DNA from: Liolophura sinensis
Lineage: Eukaryota > Mollusca > Polyplacophora > Chitonida > Chitonidae
Direction of reading: 5' to 3'
Length of the DNA stretch: 64,000 nt
Assembly: GCF_032854445.1 (NCBI RefSeq)
Contig: NW_027017979.1
Span: forward strand, 108,896-172,895
In this document: positions 12,576 through 26,332 of the stretch, piece after piece
How the letters are laid out: each line of letters opens with the position of its first letter
How positions within the stretch are numbered: position 1 is the first letter of the stretch
Program-made: the position numbers and the translations under genes
Notes under the pieces: generated by a model
Told to the model about the DNA's origin: nothing
Database searches by the model: none
What the model saw: only the letters and a program-made list of their open reading frames with translations

Positions 12576-14778
12576 CCCTTCGGTAGCCCAGACGACGTCA
12601 AATCTTTGGGCCAAGCCCATTTAACTCACCCAGCAAATGTCTTACTCCTAAGTCGAAGACAAACTCAATGTCTTTATCTACATGTAGAAAAACCACACCA
12701 TTTGTATATAAAAAAAACACAAGGTACTTGATACAATCCGCTGTAAAAAGTACAATTGAACACTGACCCACATCAATAACGTGCCAAAGGATGCGCAATT
12801 GGGCCAGGCATCTCCAGCTGTTGCAAAATTGCAAATTTCTATGGTTTCCATAGATTAAGAGCCGTTGCTGGGCACGTGATCTTGATATCATTGATTATTC
12901 ATTTGTGGCTACAGCCAAAAGTATTGGTCGGAGAGCAACGCGGTTTGCACCATTCGATTTCTCGTCACAAAATACGTCGGATTAGCCTCCTACCAGCAGC
13001 ATTGGAACAGTTTTTCCACTTTTGGATTTTTGCCTGGTCTTTTTGCTAATTGAAATCGGCTACATTAACTATGTACAATCGCGACTGGTCATTACTATAT
13101 TCAACTTTTTATTATAAGTTATGTGCCCTTCGGTAGCCCAGACGAGGTCAAATCTTTGGGCCAAGCCCATTTAACTCACTCAGCAAATGTCTTACTTCTA
13201 AGTCGAAGACAAACTCAATGTCTTTATCTACATGTAGAAAAACCACACCATTTGTATATAAAAAAAACACAAGATACTTGATACAATCCGCTGTAAAAAG
13301 TACAATTGAACACTGACCCACATCAATAAGGTGCCAAAAGATGCGCAATTGGGCCAGGCATCTCCAGCTGTTGAAAAATTGCAAATTTCTATGGTTTCCA
13401 TGGATTTAGAGCCGTTGCTGGGCACGTGATCTTGACATCATTGATTATTCATTTGTGGCTACAGCCAAAAGTATTGGTCGGAGAGCAACGCGGTTTGCAC
13501 CATTCGATTTCTCGTCACAAAATACGTCGGATTAGCCTCTTACCAGCAGCATTGGAACAGTTTTTCCACTTTTGGATTTTTGCCTGGTCTTTTTGCGAAT
13601 TGAAATCGGCTACATTAACTATGTACAATCGCGACTGGTCATTACTATATTCAACTTTTCATTATAAGTTATGTGCCCTTCGGTAGCCCAGACGACGTCA
13701 AATCTTTGGGCCAAGCCCATTTAACTCACTCAGCAAATGTCTTACTTCTAAGTCGAAGACAAACTCAATGTCTTTATCTACATGTAGAAAAACCACACCA
13801 TTTGTATATAAAAAAAAAACACAAGGTACTTGATACAGTCTGCTGTAAAAAGTACAATTGAACACTGACCCTCATCAATAAGGTGCCAAAAGATGCGCAA
13901 TTGGGCCAGGCATCTGCAGCTGTTGAAAAATTGCAAATTTCTATGGTTTCCATGGATTAAGAGCCGTTGCTGGGCACGTGATCTTGACATCATTGATTAT
14001 TCATTTGTGGCTACACCCAAAAGTATTGGTCGGAGAGCAACGCGGTTTGCACCATTCGATTTCTCGTCACAAAATACGTCGGATTAGCTTCTTACCAGCA
14101 GCATTAGAACAGTTTTTCCACTTTTGGATTTTTGCCTGTTTTTTTTGCGAATTGAAATCGGCTACATTAACTATGTACAATCGCGACTGGTCATTACTAT
14201 ATTCAACTTTTCATTATAAGTTATGCGCCCTTCGGTAGCCCAGACGATGTCAAATCTTTGGGCCAAGCCCATTTAACTCACCCAGCAAATGTCTTACTCC
14301 TAAGTCGAAGACAAACTCAATGTCTTTATCTACATGTAGAAAAACCACACCATTTGTATATAAAAAAAAACACAAGGTACTTGATACAATCCGCTGTAAA
14401 AAGTACAATTGAACACTGACCCACATCAATAAGGTGCCAAAGGATGCGCAATTGAGCCAGGCATCTCCAGCGGTTGAAAAATTGCAAATTTCCTTGGTTT
14501 CCATGGAGTAAGAGCCGTTGCTGGGCACGTGATCTTGACATCATTGATTATTCATTTGTGGCTACAGCCAAAAGTATTGGTTGGAGAGCAACGCGGTTTG
14601 CACCATTCGATTTCTCGTCACAAAATACGTCGGATTAGCCTCTTTCCAGCAGCATTGGAACAGTTTTCCCACTTTTGGATTTTTGCCTGGTCTTTTTGCT
14701 AATTGAAATCGGGTACATTAACTATGTACAATCGCGACTGGTCATTACTATATTCAACTTTTCATTATAAGTTATGTG
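12576..14778 (+). repeat. Four-unit higher-order repeat, copy 1 (2.2 kb)
   Basis: Units start at 12576, 13126, 13676 and 14228. Diagnostic variants in order are ATAACGTGCC with GTTGCAAAATT and CTCCTACCAGC, a TTTTTATTATAAG end followed by GAGGTC, GGATTTAGAG, CCCTCATC with CTACACCCAAAAG and CATTAGAACAG, and CAATTGAGCC with CAGCGGTTG and CGGGTACATT. All recur at the same positions in the next block 2203-2206 bp downstream. The size difference comes mostly from A-run and T-run length. Confidence 0.93.
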
Positions 14779-16984
14779 CCCTTCGGTAGCCCAGACGACG
14801 TCAAATCTTTGGGCCAAGCCCATTTAACTCACCCAGCAAATGTCTTACTCCTAAGTCGAAGACAAACTCAATGTCTTTATCTACATGTAGAAAAACCACA
14901 CCATTTGTATATAAAAAAAAACACAAGGTACTTGATACAATCCGCTGTAAAAAGTACAATTGAACACTGACCCACATCAATAACGTGCCAAAGGATGCGC
15001 AATTGGGCCAGGCATCTCCAGCTGTTGCAAAATTGCAAATTTCTATGGTTTCCATAGATTAAGAGCCGTTGCTGGGCACGTGATCTTGATATCATTGATT
15101 ATTCATTTGTGGCTACAGCCAAAAGTATTGGTCGGAGAGCAACGCGGTTTGCACCATTCGATTTCTCGTCACAAAATACGTCGGATTAGCCTCCTACCAG
15201 CAGCATTGGAACAGTTTTTCCACTTTTGGATTTTTGCCTGGTCTTTTTGCTAATTGAAATCGGCTACATTAACTATGTACAATCGCGACTGGTCATTACT
15301 ATATTCAACTTTTTATTATAAGTTATGTGCCCTTCGGTAGCCCAGACGAGGTCAAATCTTTGGGCCAAGCCCATTTAACTCACTCAGCAAATGTCTTACT
15401 TCTAAGTCGAAGACAAACTCAATGTCTTTATCTACATGTAGAAAAACCACACCATTTGTATATAAAAAAAACACAAGATACTTGATACAATCCGCTGTAA
15501 AAAGTACAATTGAACACTGACCCACATCAATAAGGTGCCAAAAGATGCGCAATTGGGCCAGGCATCTCCAGCTGTTGAAAAATTGCAAATTTCTATGGTT
15601 TCCATGGATTTAGAGCCGTTGCTGGGCACGTGATCTTGACATCATTGATTATTCATTTGTGGCTACAGCCAAAAGTATTGGTCGGAGAGCAACGCGGTTT
15701 GCACCATTCGATTTCTCGTCACAAAATACGTCGGATTAGCCTCTTACCAGCAGCATTGGAACAGTTTTTTCCACTTTTGGATTTTTGCCTGGTCTTTTTG
15801 CGAATTGAAATCGGCTACATTAACTATGTACAATCGCGACTGGTCATTACTATATTCAACTTTTCATTATAAGTTATGTGCCCTTCGGTAGCCCAGACGA
15901 CGTCAAATCTTTGGGCCAAGCCCATTTAACTCACTCAGCAAATGTCTTACTTCTAAGTCGAAGACAAACTCAATGTCTTTATCTACATGTAGAAAAACCA
16001 CACCATTTGTATATAAAAAAAAAAACACAAGGTACTTGATACAGTCTGCTGTAAAAAGTACAATTGAACACTGACCCTCATCAATAAGGTGCCAAAAGAT
16101 GCGCAATTGGGCCAGGCATCTGCAGCTGTTGAAAAATTGCAAATTTCTATGGTTTCCATGGATTAAGAGCCGTTGCTGGGCACGTGATCTTGACATCATT
16201 GATTATTCATTTGTGGCTACACCCAAAAGTATTGGTCGGAGAGCAACGCGGTTTGCACCATTCGATTTCTCGTCACAAAATACGTCGGATTAGCTTCTTA
16301 CCAGCAGCATTAGAACAGTTTTTCCACTTTTGGATTTTTGCCTGTTTTTTTTGCGAATTGAAATCGGCTACATTAACTATGTACAATCGGGACTGGTCAT
16401 TACTATATTCAACTTTTCATTATAAGTTATGCGCCCTTCGGTAGCCCAGACGATGTCAAATCTTTGGGCCAAGCCCATTTAACTCACCCAGCAAATGTCT
16501 TACTCCTAAGTCGAAGACAAACTCAATGTCTTTATCTACATGTAGAAAAACCACACCATTTGTATATAAAAAAAAACACAAGGTACTTGATACAATCCGC
16601 TGTAAAAAGTACAATTGAACACTGACCCACATCAATAAGGTGCCAAAGGATGCGCAATTGAGCCAGGCATCTCCAGCGGTTGAAAAATTGCAAATTTCCT
16701 TGGTTTCCATGGAGTAAGAGCCGTTGCTGGGCACGTGATCTTGACATCATTGATTATTCATTTGTGGCTACAGCCAAAAGTATTGGTTGGAGAGCAACGC
16801 GGTTTGCACCATTCGATTTCTCGTCACAAAATACGTCGGATTAGCCTCTTTCCAGCAGCATTGGAACAGTTTTCCCACTTTTGGATTTTTGCCTGGTCTT
16901 TTTGCTAATTGAAATCGGGTACATTAACTATGTACAATCGCGACTGGTCATTACTATATTCAACTTTTCATTATAAGTTATGTG
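14779..16984 (+). repeat. Four-unit higher-order repeat, copy 2 (2.2 kb)
   Basis: Units start at 14779, 15330, 15881 and 16434. This is a direct tandem duplicate of the preceding block and carries every diagnostic variant listed for it. Differences I could see are one substitution (AATCGGGACTGG near 16386 against AATCGCGACTGG), an extra T near 15770 and longer A-runs. The unit at 16985 shares only part of the pattern, so only two copies are present. Confidence 0.93.
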
Positions 16985-19900
16985 CCCTTCGGTAGCCCAG
17001 ACGACGTCAAATCTTTGGGCCAAGCCCATTTAACTCACCCAGCAAATGTCTTACTTCTAAGTCGAAGACAAACTCAATGTCTTTATCTACATGTAGAAAA
17101 ACCACACCATTTGTATATAAAAAAAACACAAGGTACTTGATACAATCCGCTGTAAATAGTACAATTGAACACTGACCCACATCAATAAGGTGCCAAAGGA
17201 TGCGCAATTGAGCCAGGCATCTCCAGGTGTTGAAAAATTGCAAATTTCCTTGGTTTCCATGGAGTAAGAGCCGTTGCTGGGCACGTGATCTTGACATCAT
17301 TGATTATTCATTTGTGGCTACAGCCAAAAGTATTGGTTGGAGAGCAACGCGGTTTGCACCATTCGATTTCTCGTCAAAAAATACGTCGGATTAGCCTCTT
17401 ACCAGCAGCATTGGAACAGTTTTTCTACTTTTGGATTTTTGCCTGGTCTTTTTGCGAATTGAAATCGGCTACATTAACTATGTACAATCGCGACTGGTCA
17501 TTACTATATTCAACTTTTCATTATATGTTATGTGCCCTTCGGTAGCCCAGACGACGTCAAATCTTTGGGCCAAGCCCATTTAAATCACCCAGCAAATGTC
17601 TTACTCCTAAGTCGAAGACAAACTCAATGTCTTTATCTACATGTAGAAAAACCACACCATTTGTATATAAAAAAACACAAGGTACTTGATACAGTCTGCT
17701 GTAAAAAGTACAACTGAACACTGACCCACATCAATAAGGTGCCAAAAGATGCGCAATTGGGCCAGGCATCTATAGCTGTTGAAAAATTGCAAATTTCTAT
17801 GGTTTCCATGGATTAAGAGCCGTTGCTGGGCACGTGATCTTGACATCATTGATTATTCATTTGTGGCTACAGCCAAAAGTATTGGTCGGAGAGCAACGCG
17901 GTTTGCACCATTCAATTTCTCGTCACAAAATACGTCGGATTAGTCTCTTACCAGCAGCATTGGAACAGTTTTTCCACTTTTGGATTTTTACCTGGTCTTT
18001 TTGTGAATTGAAATCGGCTACATTAACTATGTACAATCGCGACTGGTCATTACTATATTCAACTTTTCATTATAAGTTATGTGCCCTTCGGTAGCCCAGA
18101 CGACGTCAAATCTTTGGGCCAAGCCCATTTAACTCACCCAGAAAATGTCTTACTTCTAAGTCGAAGAAAACCTCAATGTCTTTATCTACATGTAGAAAAA
18201 CCACACCATTTGTTTATAAAAAAACACAAGGTACTTGATACAGTCCGCTGTAAAAAGTACAATTGAACACTGACCCACATCAATAAGGTGCCAAAGGATG
18301 CGCAATTGGGCCAGGTATCTCCAACTGTTAAAAAATTGCAAATTTCTATGGTTTCCATGGATTAAGAGCCGTTGCTGGGCAAGTGATCTTGACATCATTG
18401 ATTATTCATTTGTGGCTACAGCCAAAAGTATTGGTCGGCGAGCAACGCGGTTTGCACCATTCGATTTCTCGTCACAAAATACGTCGGATTAGCTTCTTAC
18501 CAGCAGCATTGGAAAAGTTTTTCCACTTTTGGATTTTTGCCTGGTGTTTTTGCGAATTGAAATCGGCCACATTAACTATGTACAATCGCGACTGGTCATT
18601 ACTATATTCAACTTTTCATTATAAGTTATGTGCCCTTCGGTAGCCCAGACGACGTCAAATCTTTGGGCCAAGCCCATTTAACTCACTCAGCAAATGTCTT
18701 ACTTCTAAGTCGAAGACAAACTCAATGTCTTTATCTACATGTAGAAAAACCACACCATTTGTATATAAAAAAAACACAAGGTACTTGATACAGTCTGCTG
18801 TAAAAAGTACAATTGAACACTGACCCACATCAATAAGGTGCCAAAAGATGCGCAATTGGGCCAGGCATCTGCAGCTGTTGAAAAATTGCAAATTTCTATG
18901 GTTTCCATGGATTAAGAGCCGTTGCTGGGCACGTGATCTTGACATCATTGATTATTCATTTGTGGCTACAGCCAAAAGTATTGGTCGGAGAGCAACGCGG
19001 TTTGCACCATTCGATTTCTCGTCACAAAATACGTCGGATTTGCCTCTTACCAGCAGCATTGGAACAGTTTTTCCACTTTTGGATTTTTGCCTGGTCTTTT
19101 TGCTAATTGAAATCGGCCACATTAACTATGTACAATCGCGACTGGTCATTACTATATTCAACTTTTCATTATAAGTTATGTGCCCTTCGGTAGCCCAGAC
19201 GAGGTCAAATCTTTGGGCCAAGCCCATTTAACTCACTCAGCAAATGTCTTACTTCTAAGTCGAAGACAATCTCAATGTCTTTATCTACATGTAGAAAAAC
19301 CACACCATTTGTATATAAAAAAAACACAAGGTACTTGATACAATCCGCTGTAAAAAGTACAATTGAACACTGACCCACATCAATAAGGTGCCAAAGGATG
19401 CGCAATTGGGCCAGGCATCTCCAGCTGTTGAAAAATTGCAAATTTCCTTGGTTTCCATGGAGTAAGAGCCGTTGCTGGGCACGTGATCTTGACATCATTG
19501 ATTATTCATTTGTGGCTACAGCCAAAAGTATTGGTTGGAGAGCAACGCGGTTTGCACCATTCGATTTCTCGTCACAAAATACGTCGGATTAGCCTCTTAC
19601 CAGCAGCATTGGAACAGTTTTTCTACTTTTGGATTTTTGTCTGTTTTTTTTGCGAATTGAAATCGGCTACATTAACTATGTACAATCGCGACTGGTCATT
19701 ACTATATTCAACTTTTCATTATAAGTTATGTGCCCTTCGGTAGCCCAGACGACGTCAAATTTTTGGGCCAAGCCCATTTAACTCACCCAGCAAATGTGTT
19801 ACTCCTAAGTCGAAGACAAACTCAATGTCTTTATCTACATGTAGAAAAACCACACCATTTGTATATAAAAAAAACACAAGGTACTTGATACAATCCGCTG

Positions 19901-20283
19901 TAAAAAGTACAATTGAACACTGACCCACATCAATAAGGTGCCAAAAGATGCGCAATTGGGCCAGGCATCTCCAGCTGTTGAAAAATTGCAAATTTCTATG
20001 GTTTCCATGGATTTAGAGCCGTTGCTGGGCACGTGATCTTGACATCATTGATTATTCATTTGTGGCTACAGCCAAAAGTATTAGTCGGAGAGCAACGCGG
20101 TTTGCACCATTCGATTTCTCGTCACAAAATACGTCGGATTAGCCTCTTACCAGCAGCATTGGAACAGTTTTTCTACTTTTGGATTTTTGCCTGTTTTTTT
20201 TTGCGAATTGAAATCGGCTACATTAACTATGTACAATCGCGACTGGTCATTACTATATTCAACTTTTCATTATAAGTTATGTG
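16985..20283 (+). repeat. Six satellite units leading into the 14-unit HOR
   Basis: Units start at 16985, 17535, 18084, 18633, 19183 and 19733. The first resembles the last unit of the four-unit block (CAATTGAGCC) but has CAGGTGTTG. The last (19733) is the type called 'a' in the 14-unit HOR: it shares AAATGTGTTACTCC, GGATTTAGAG and the CCTGTTTTTTT tail with 33487. It therefore sits in the expected place just before the first 'b' unit. The 3' half of 19183 resembles unit 'n' at 32937. Confidence 0.82.
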
Positions 20284-23200
20284 CCCTTCGGTAGCCCAGA
20301 CGACGTCAAATTTTTGGGCCAAGCCCATTTAACTCACCCAGCAAATGTCTTACTCCTAAGTCGAAGACAAACTCAATGTCTTTATCTACATGTAGAAAAA
20401 CCACACCATTTGTATATAAAAAAAACACAAGGTACTTGATACAATCCGCTGTAAAAAGTACAATTGAACACTGACTCACATCAATAAGGTGCCAAAGGAT
20501 GCGCAATTGGGCCAGGCATCTCCAGCTGTTGAAAAATTGCAAATTTCCTTGGTTTCCATGGAGTAAGAGCCGTTGCTGGGCATGTGATCTTGACATCATT
20601 TATTATTCACTTGTGGCTACAGCCAAAAGTATTGGTCGGAGAGCAACGCGGTTTGCACCATTCGATTTTTCGTCACAAAATACGTCGGATTAGCCTCTTA
20701 CCAGCAGCATTGGAACATTTTTTCCACTTTTGGATTTTTGCCTGGTCTTTTTGCTAATTGAAATCGGCTACATTAACTATGTACAATCGCGACTGGTCAT
20801 TACTATATTCAACTTTTCATTATAAGTTATGTGCCCTTCGGTAGCCCAGACGACGTCAAATCTTTGGGCCAAGCCCATTTAACTCACCCAGCAAATGTCT
20901 TACTTCTAAGTCGAAGACAATCTCAACGTCTTTATCTACATGTAGAAAACCCACACCATTTGTTTATAAAAAAACGCAAGGTACTTGATACAGTCTGCTG
21001 TAAAAAGTACAATTGAACACTGACCCACATCAATAAGGTGCCAAAAGATGCGCAATTGGGCCAGGCATCTTCAGCTGTTCAAAAATTGCAAATTTCCTTG
21101 GTTTCCATAGATTAAGAGCCGTTGCTGGGCACGTGATCTTGACATCATTAATTATTCATTTGTGGCTACAGCCAAAAGTATTGGTCGGCGAGCAACGCGG
21201 TTTGCACCATTCGATTTCTCGTCACAAAATACGTCGGATTAGCCTCTTACCAGCAGCATTGGAACAGTTTTTCGACTTTTGGATTTTTGCCTGGTCTTTT
21301 TGCTAATTGAAATCGGCTACATTAACTATGTACAATCGCGACTGGTCATTACTATATTCAACATTTGATTATAAGTTATGTGCCCTTCGGTAGCCCAGAC
21401 GACGTCAAATCTTTGGGCCAAGCCCATTTAACTCACCCAGCAAATGTCTTACTTCTAAGTCGAAGACAAACTCAATGTCTTTATCTACATGTAGAAAAAC
21501 CACACCATTTGTATATCAAAAAAAACAAATGGTACTTGATACAATCCGCTGTAAAAAGTACAATTGAACACTGACCCACATCAATAAGGTGCCAAAGGAT
21601 GCGCAATTGGGCCAGGCATCTCCAGCTGTTAAAAAATTGCAAATTTCCTTGGTTTCCATGGAGTAAGAGCCGTTGCTGGGCAAGTGATCTTGACATCATT
21701 GATTATTCATTTGTGGCTACAGCCAAAAGTATTGGTCGGAGAGCAACGCGGTTTGCACCATTCGATTTCTCGTCACAAAATACGTCGGATTAGCCTCTTA
21801 CCAGCAGCATTGGAACAGTTTTTCCACTTTTGGATTTTTGCCTGGTCTTTTTGCGAATTGAAATCGGCTACATTAACTATGTACAATCGCGACTGGTCAT
21901 TACTATATTCAATTTTTCATTATAAGTTATGTGCCCTTCGGTAGCCCAGACGACGTCAAATCTTTGGGCCAAGCCCATTTAACTCACCCAGCATATGTCT
22001 TACTTCTAAGTCGAAGACAAACTCAATGTCTTTATCTACATGTAGAAAAACCACACCATTTGTATATAAAAAAAACACAAGGTACTTGATATAATCCGCT
22101 GTAAAAAGTACAATTGAACACTGACTCACATCAATAAGGTGCCAAAAGATGCGCAATTGGGCCAGGCATCTCCAGCTGTTGAAAAATTGCAAATTTCCTT
22201 GGTTTCCATGGAGTAAGAGCCGTTGCTGGGCACGTGATCTTGACATCATTGATTATTCATTTGTGGCTACAGCCAATAGTATTGGTTGGAGAGGAACGCG
22301 GTTTGCACCATTCGATTTCTCGTCACAAAATACGTCGGATTAGCCTCTTTCCAGCAGCATTGGAACAGTTTTTCCACTTTTGGATTTTTGCCTGGTCTTT
22401 TTGCTAATTGAAATCGGCTACATTAAATATGTACAATCGCGACTGGTCATTACTATATTCAACTTTTCATTATAAGTTATGTGCCCTTCGGTAGCCCAGA
22501 CGACGTCAAATCTTTGGGCCAAGCCCATTTAACTCACCCAGCAAATGTCTTACTTCTAAGTCGAAGACAATCTCAAGGTCTTTATCTACATGTAGAAAAA
22601 CCACACCATTTGTTTATAAAAAAACGCAAGGTACTTGATACAGTCCGCTGTAAAAAGTACAATTGAACACTGACCCACATCAATAAGGTGCCAAAAGATG
22701 CGCAATTGGGCCAGGCATCTTCAGCTGTTGAAAAATTGCAAATTTCTATGGTTTCCATAGATTAAGAGCCGTTGCTGGGCACGTGATCTTGACATCATTA
22801 ATTATTCATTTGTGGCTACAGCCAAAAGTATTGGTCGGAGAGCAACGCGGTTTGCACCATTCGATTTCTCGTCACAAAATACGTCGGATTAGCCTCTTAC
22901 CAGCAGCTTTGGAACAGTTTTTCTACTTTTGGATTTTTGCCTGGTCTTTTTGCGAATTGAAATCGGCTACATTAACTATGTACAATCGCGACTGGTCATT
23001 ACTATATTTAGCTTTTCATTGTAAGTTATGTGCCCTTCGGTAGCCCAGACGACGTCAAATCTTTGGGCCAAGCCCATTTAACTCACCCAGCATATGTCTT
23101 ACCTCTAAGTCGAAGACAAACTCAATGTCTTTATCTACATGTAGAAAAACCACACCATTTGTATATAAAAAAAACACAAGGTACTTGATATAATCCGCTG

Positions 23201-26200
23201 TAAAAAGTACAATTGAACACTGACTCACATTAATAAGGTGCCAAAGGATGCGCAATTGGGCCAGGCATCTCCAGCTGTTGAAAAATTGCAAATTTCCTTG
23301 GTTTCCATGGAGTAAGAGCCGTTGCTGGGCACGTGATCTTGACATCATTGATTATTCATTTGTGGCTACAGCCAAAAGTTTTGGTTGGAGAGCAACGCGG
23401 TTTGCACCATTCGATTTCTCGTCACAAAATACGTCGGATTAGCCTCTTTCCAGCAGCATTGGAACAGTTTTTCCACTTTTGGATTTTTGCCTGGTCTTTT
23501 TGCGAATTGAAATCGGATACATTAACTATGTACAATCGCGACTGGTCATTACTATATTCAACATTTGATTATAAGTTATGTGCCCTTCGGTAGCCCAGAC
23601 GACGTCAAATCTTTGGGCCAAGCCCATTTAACTCACCCAGCAAATGTCTTACTTCTAAGTCGAAGACAAACTCAATGTCTTTATCTACATGTAGAAAAAC
23701 CACACCATTTGTATATAAAAAAAACACAAGGTACTTGATATAATCCGCTGTAAAAAGTACAATTAAACACTGACTCACATCAATAAGGTGCCAAAGGATG
23801 CGCAATTGGGCCAGGCATCTCCAGCTGTTGAAAAATTGCAAATTTCCTTGGTTTCCATGGAGTATGAGCCGTTGCTGGGCACGTGATCTTGACATCATTG
23901 ATTATTCATTTGTGGCGTACAGCCAAAAGTATTGGTTGGAGAGCAACGCGGTTTGCACCATTCGATTTCTCGTCACAAAATACGTCGGATTAGCCTCTTA
24001 CCAGCAGCATTGGAACAGTTTTTCCACTTTTGGATTTTTGCCTGGTCTTTTTGCTAATTGAAATCGGCTACATTAACTATGTACAATCGCGACTGGTCAT
24101 TACTATATTCAACTTTTCATTATAAGTTATGTGCCCTTCGGTAGCCCAGACGACGTCAAATCTTTGGGCCAATCCCATTTAACTCACCCAGCATATGTCT
24201 TACTTCTAAGTCGAAGACAAACTCAATGTCTTTATCTACATGTAGAAAACCCACACCATTTGTATATAAAAAAAAACAAGGTACTTGATACAGTCTGCTG
24301 TAAAAAGTACAATTGAACACTGACCCACATCAATAAGGTGCCAAAAGATGCGCAATTGGGCCAGGCATCTCTAGCTGTTGAAAAATTGCAAATTTCTATG
24401 GTTTCCATGGATTAAGAGCCGTTGCTGGGCACGTAATCTTGACATCACTGATTATTCATTTGTGGCTACAGCCAAAAGTATTGGTCGGAGAGCAACGCGG
24501 TTTGCACCATTCGATTTCTCGTCACAAAATACGTCGGATTAGCCTCTTACCAGCAGCATTGGAACAGTTTTTCCACTTTTGGATTTTTACCTGGTCTTTT
24601 TGCTAATTGAAATCGGCTACATTAACTATGTACAATCGCGACTGGTCATTACTATATTCAACTTTTCATTATAAGTTATGTGCCCTTCGGTAGCCCAGAC
24701 GACGTCAAATCTTTGGGCCAAGCCCATTTAACTCACCCAGCATATGTCTTACTTCTAAGTCGAAGACAAACTCAATGTCTTTATCTACATGTAGAAAAAC
24801 CACACCATTTGTATATAAAAAAAACACAAGGTACTTGATACAATCCGCTGTAAAAAGTACAATTGAACACTGACCCACATCAATAAGGTGCCAAAGGATG
24901 CGCAATTGGGCCAGGCATCTCCAGCTGTTGAAAAATTGCAAATTTCCTTGGTTTCCATGGAGTAAGAGCCGTTGCTGGGCACGTGATCTTGACATCATTG
25001 ATTATTCATTTGTGGCTACAGCCAAAAGTATTGGTTGGAGAGCAACGCGGTTTGCACCATTCGATTTCTCGTCACAAAATACGTCGGATTAGCCTCTTAC
25101 CAGCAGCTTTGGAACAGTTTTTCTACTTTTGGATTTTTGCCTGGTCTTTTTGCGAATTGAAATCGGCTACATTAACTATGTACAATCGCGACTGGTCATT
25201 ACTATATTTAGCTTTTCATTGTAAGTTATGTGCCCTTCGGTAGCCCAGACGACGTCAAATCTTTGGGCCAAGCCCATTTAACTCACCCAGCATATGTCTT
25301 ACTTCTAAGTCGAAGACAAACTCAATGTCTTTATCTACATGTAGAAAAACCACACCATTTGTATATAAAAAAAACACAAGGTACTTGATATAATCCGCTG
25401 TAAAAAGTACAATTGAACACTGACCCACATCAATAAGGTGCCAAAGGATGCGCAATTGGGCCAGGCATCTCCAGCTGTTGAAAAATTGCAAATTTCCTTG
25501 GTTTCCATGGAGTAAGAGCCGTTGCTGGGCACGTGATCTTGACATCATTGATTAATCATTTGTGGCTACAGCCAAAAGTATTGTTTGGAGAGCAACGCGG
25601 TTTGCACCATTCGATTTCTCGTCACAAAATACGTCGGATTAGCCTCTTACCAGCAGCATTGGAACAGTTTTTCCACTTTTGGATTTTTGCCTGGTCTTTT
25701 TGCTAATTGAAATCGGCTACATTAACTATGTACAATCGCGACTGGTCATTACTATATTTAGCTTTTCATTGTAAGTTATGTGCCCTTCGGTAGCCCAGAC
25801 GACGTCAAATCTTTGGGCCAAGCCCATTTAACTCACCCAGCATATGTCTTACTTCTAAGTCGAAGACAAACTCAATGTCTTTATCTACATGTAGAAAAAC
25901 CACACCATTTGTATGTAAAAAAAACACAAGGTACTTGATATAATCCGCTGTAAAAAGTACAATTGAACACTGACCCACATCAATAAGGTGCCAAAGGATG
26001 CGCAATTGGGCCAGGCATCTCCAGCTGTTGAAAAATTGCAAATTTCCTTGGTTTCCATGGAGTAAGAGCCGTTGCTGGGCACGTGATCTTGACATCATTG
26101 ATTAATCATTTGTGGCTACAGCCAAAAGTATTGGTTGGAGAGCAACGCGGTTTGCACCATTCGATTTCTCGTCACAAAATACGTCGGATTAGCCTCTTAC

Positions 26201-26332
26201 CAGCAGCATTGGAACAGTTTTTCCACTTTTGGATTTTTGCCTGTTTTTTTTGCGAATTGAAATCGGCTACATTAACTATGTACAATCGCGACTGGTCATT
26301 ACTATATTCAACTTTTCATTATAAGTTATGTG
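20284..26332 (+). repeat. 14-unit HOR, copy 1 (11 units, 6.05 kb)
   Basis: Units by type are b 20284, c 20834, d 21383, e 21934, f 22484, g 23033, i 23583, j 24134, k 24683, l 25233 and m 25783. Diagnostic variants: b has AAATTTTTGGG, CATGTGATC and GGAACATTTTTTCC; c has CAACGTC, CTGTTCAAAAATT and GGTCGGCGAGC; d has TATATCAAAA and AAATGGTAC; e has CCAATAGTATTGG; f has CAAGGTC; g has AAAAGTTTTGG; i has GTGGCGTACAGCC; j has CCAATCCC; l has ATTGTTTGGAG; m has TATGTAAAA. Compared with copy 2 it lacks units h, n and a. The m unit is chimeric. Confidence 0.93.
25783..26332 (+). repeat. Chimeric unit m/a at the copy 1-copy 2 junction
   Basis: The 5' part is type m: GCATATG, TATGTAAAA, TATAATCC, ATTAATCATTTG and TTGGTTGG, as in 32387. 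The tail is type a: CCTGTTTTTTTTGCGAATTG and CAACTTTTC, as in 33487, followed by a b unit. The switch lies between TTCCAC (26221-26226, m-like) and the T-run at about 26243, so within about 20 bp. In copy 2 the path m-n-a-b spans 1650 bp; here it spans 550 bp. Exactly two unit lengths are absent and the register is kept. Unequal crossing-over between an m and an a unit is the simplest reading. Confidence 0.85.
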
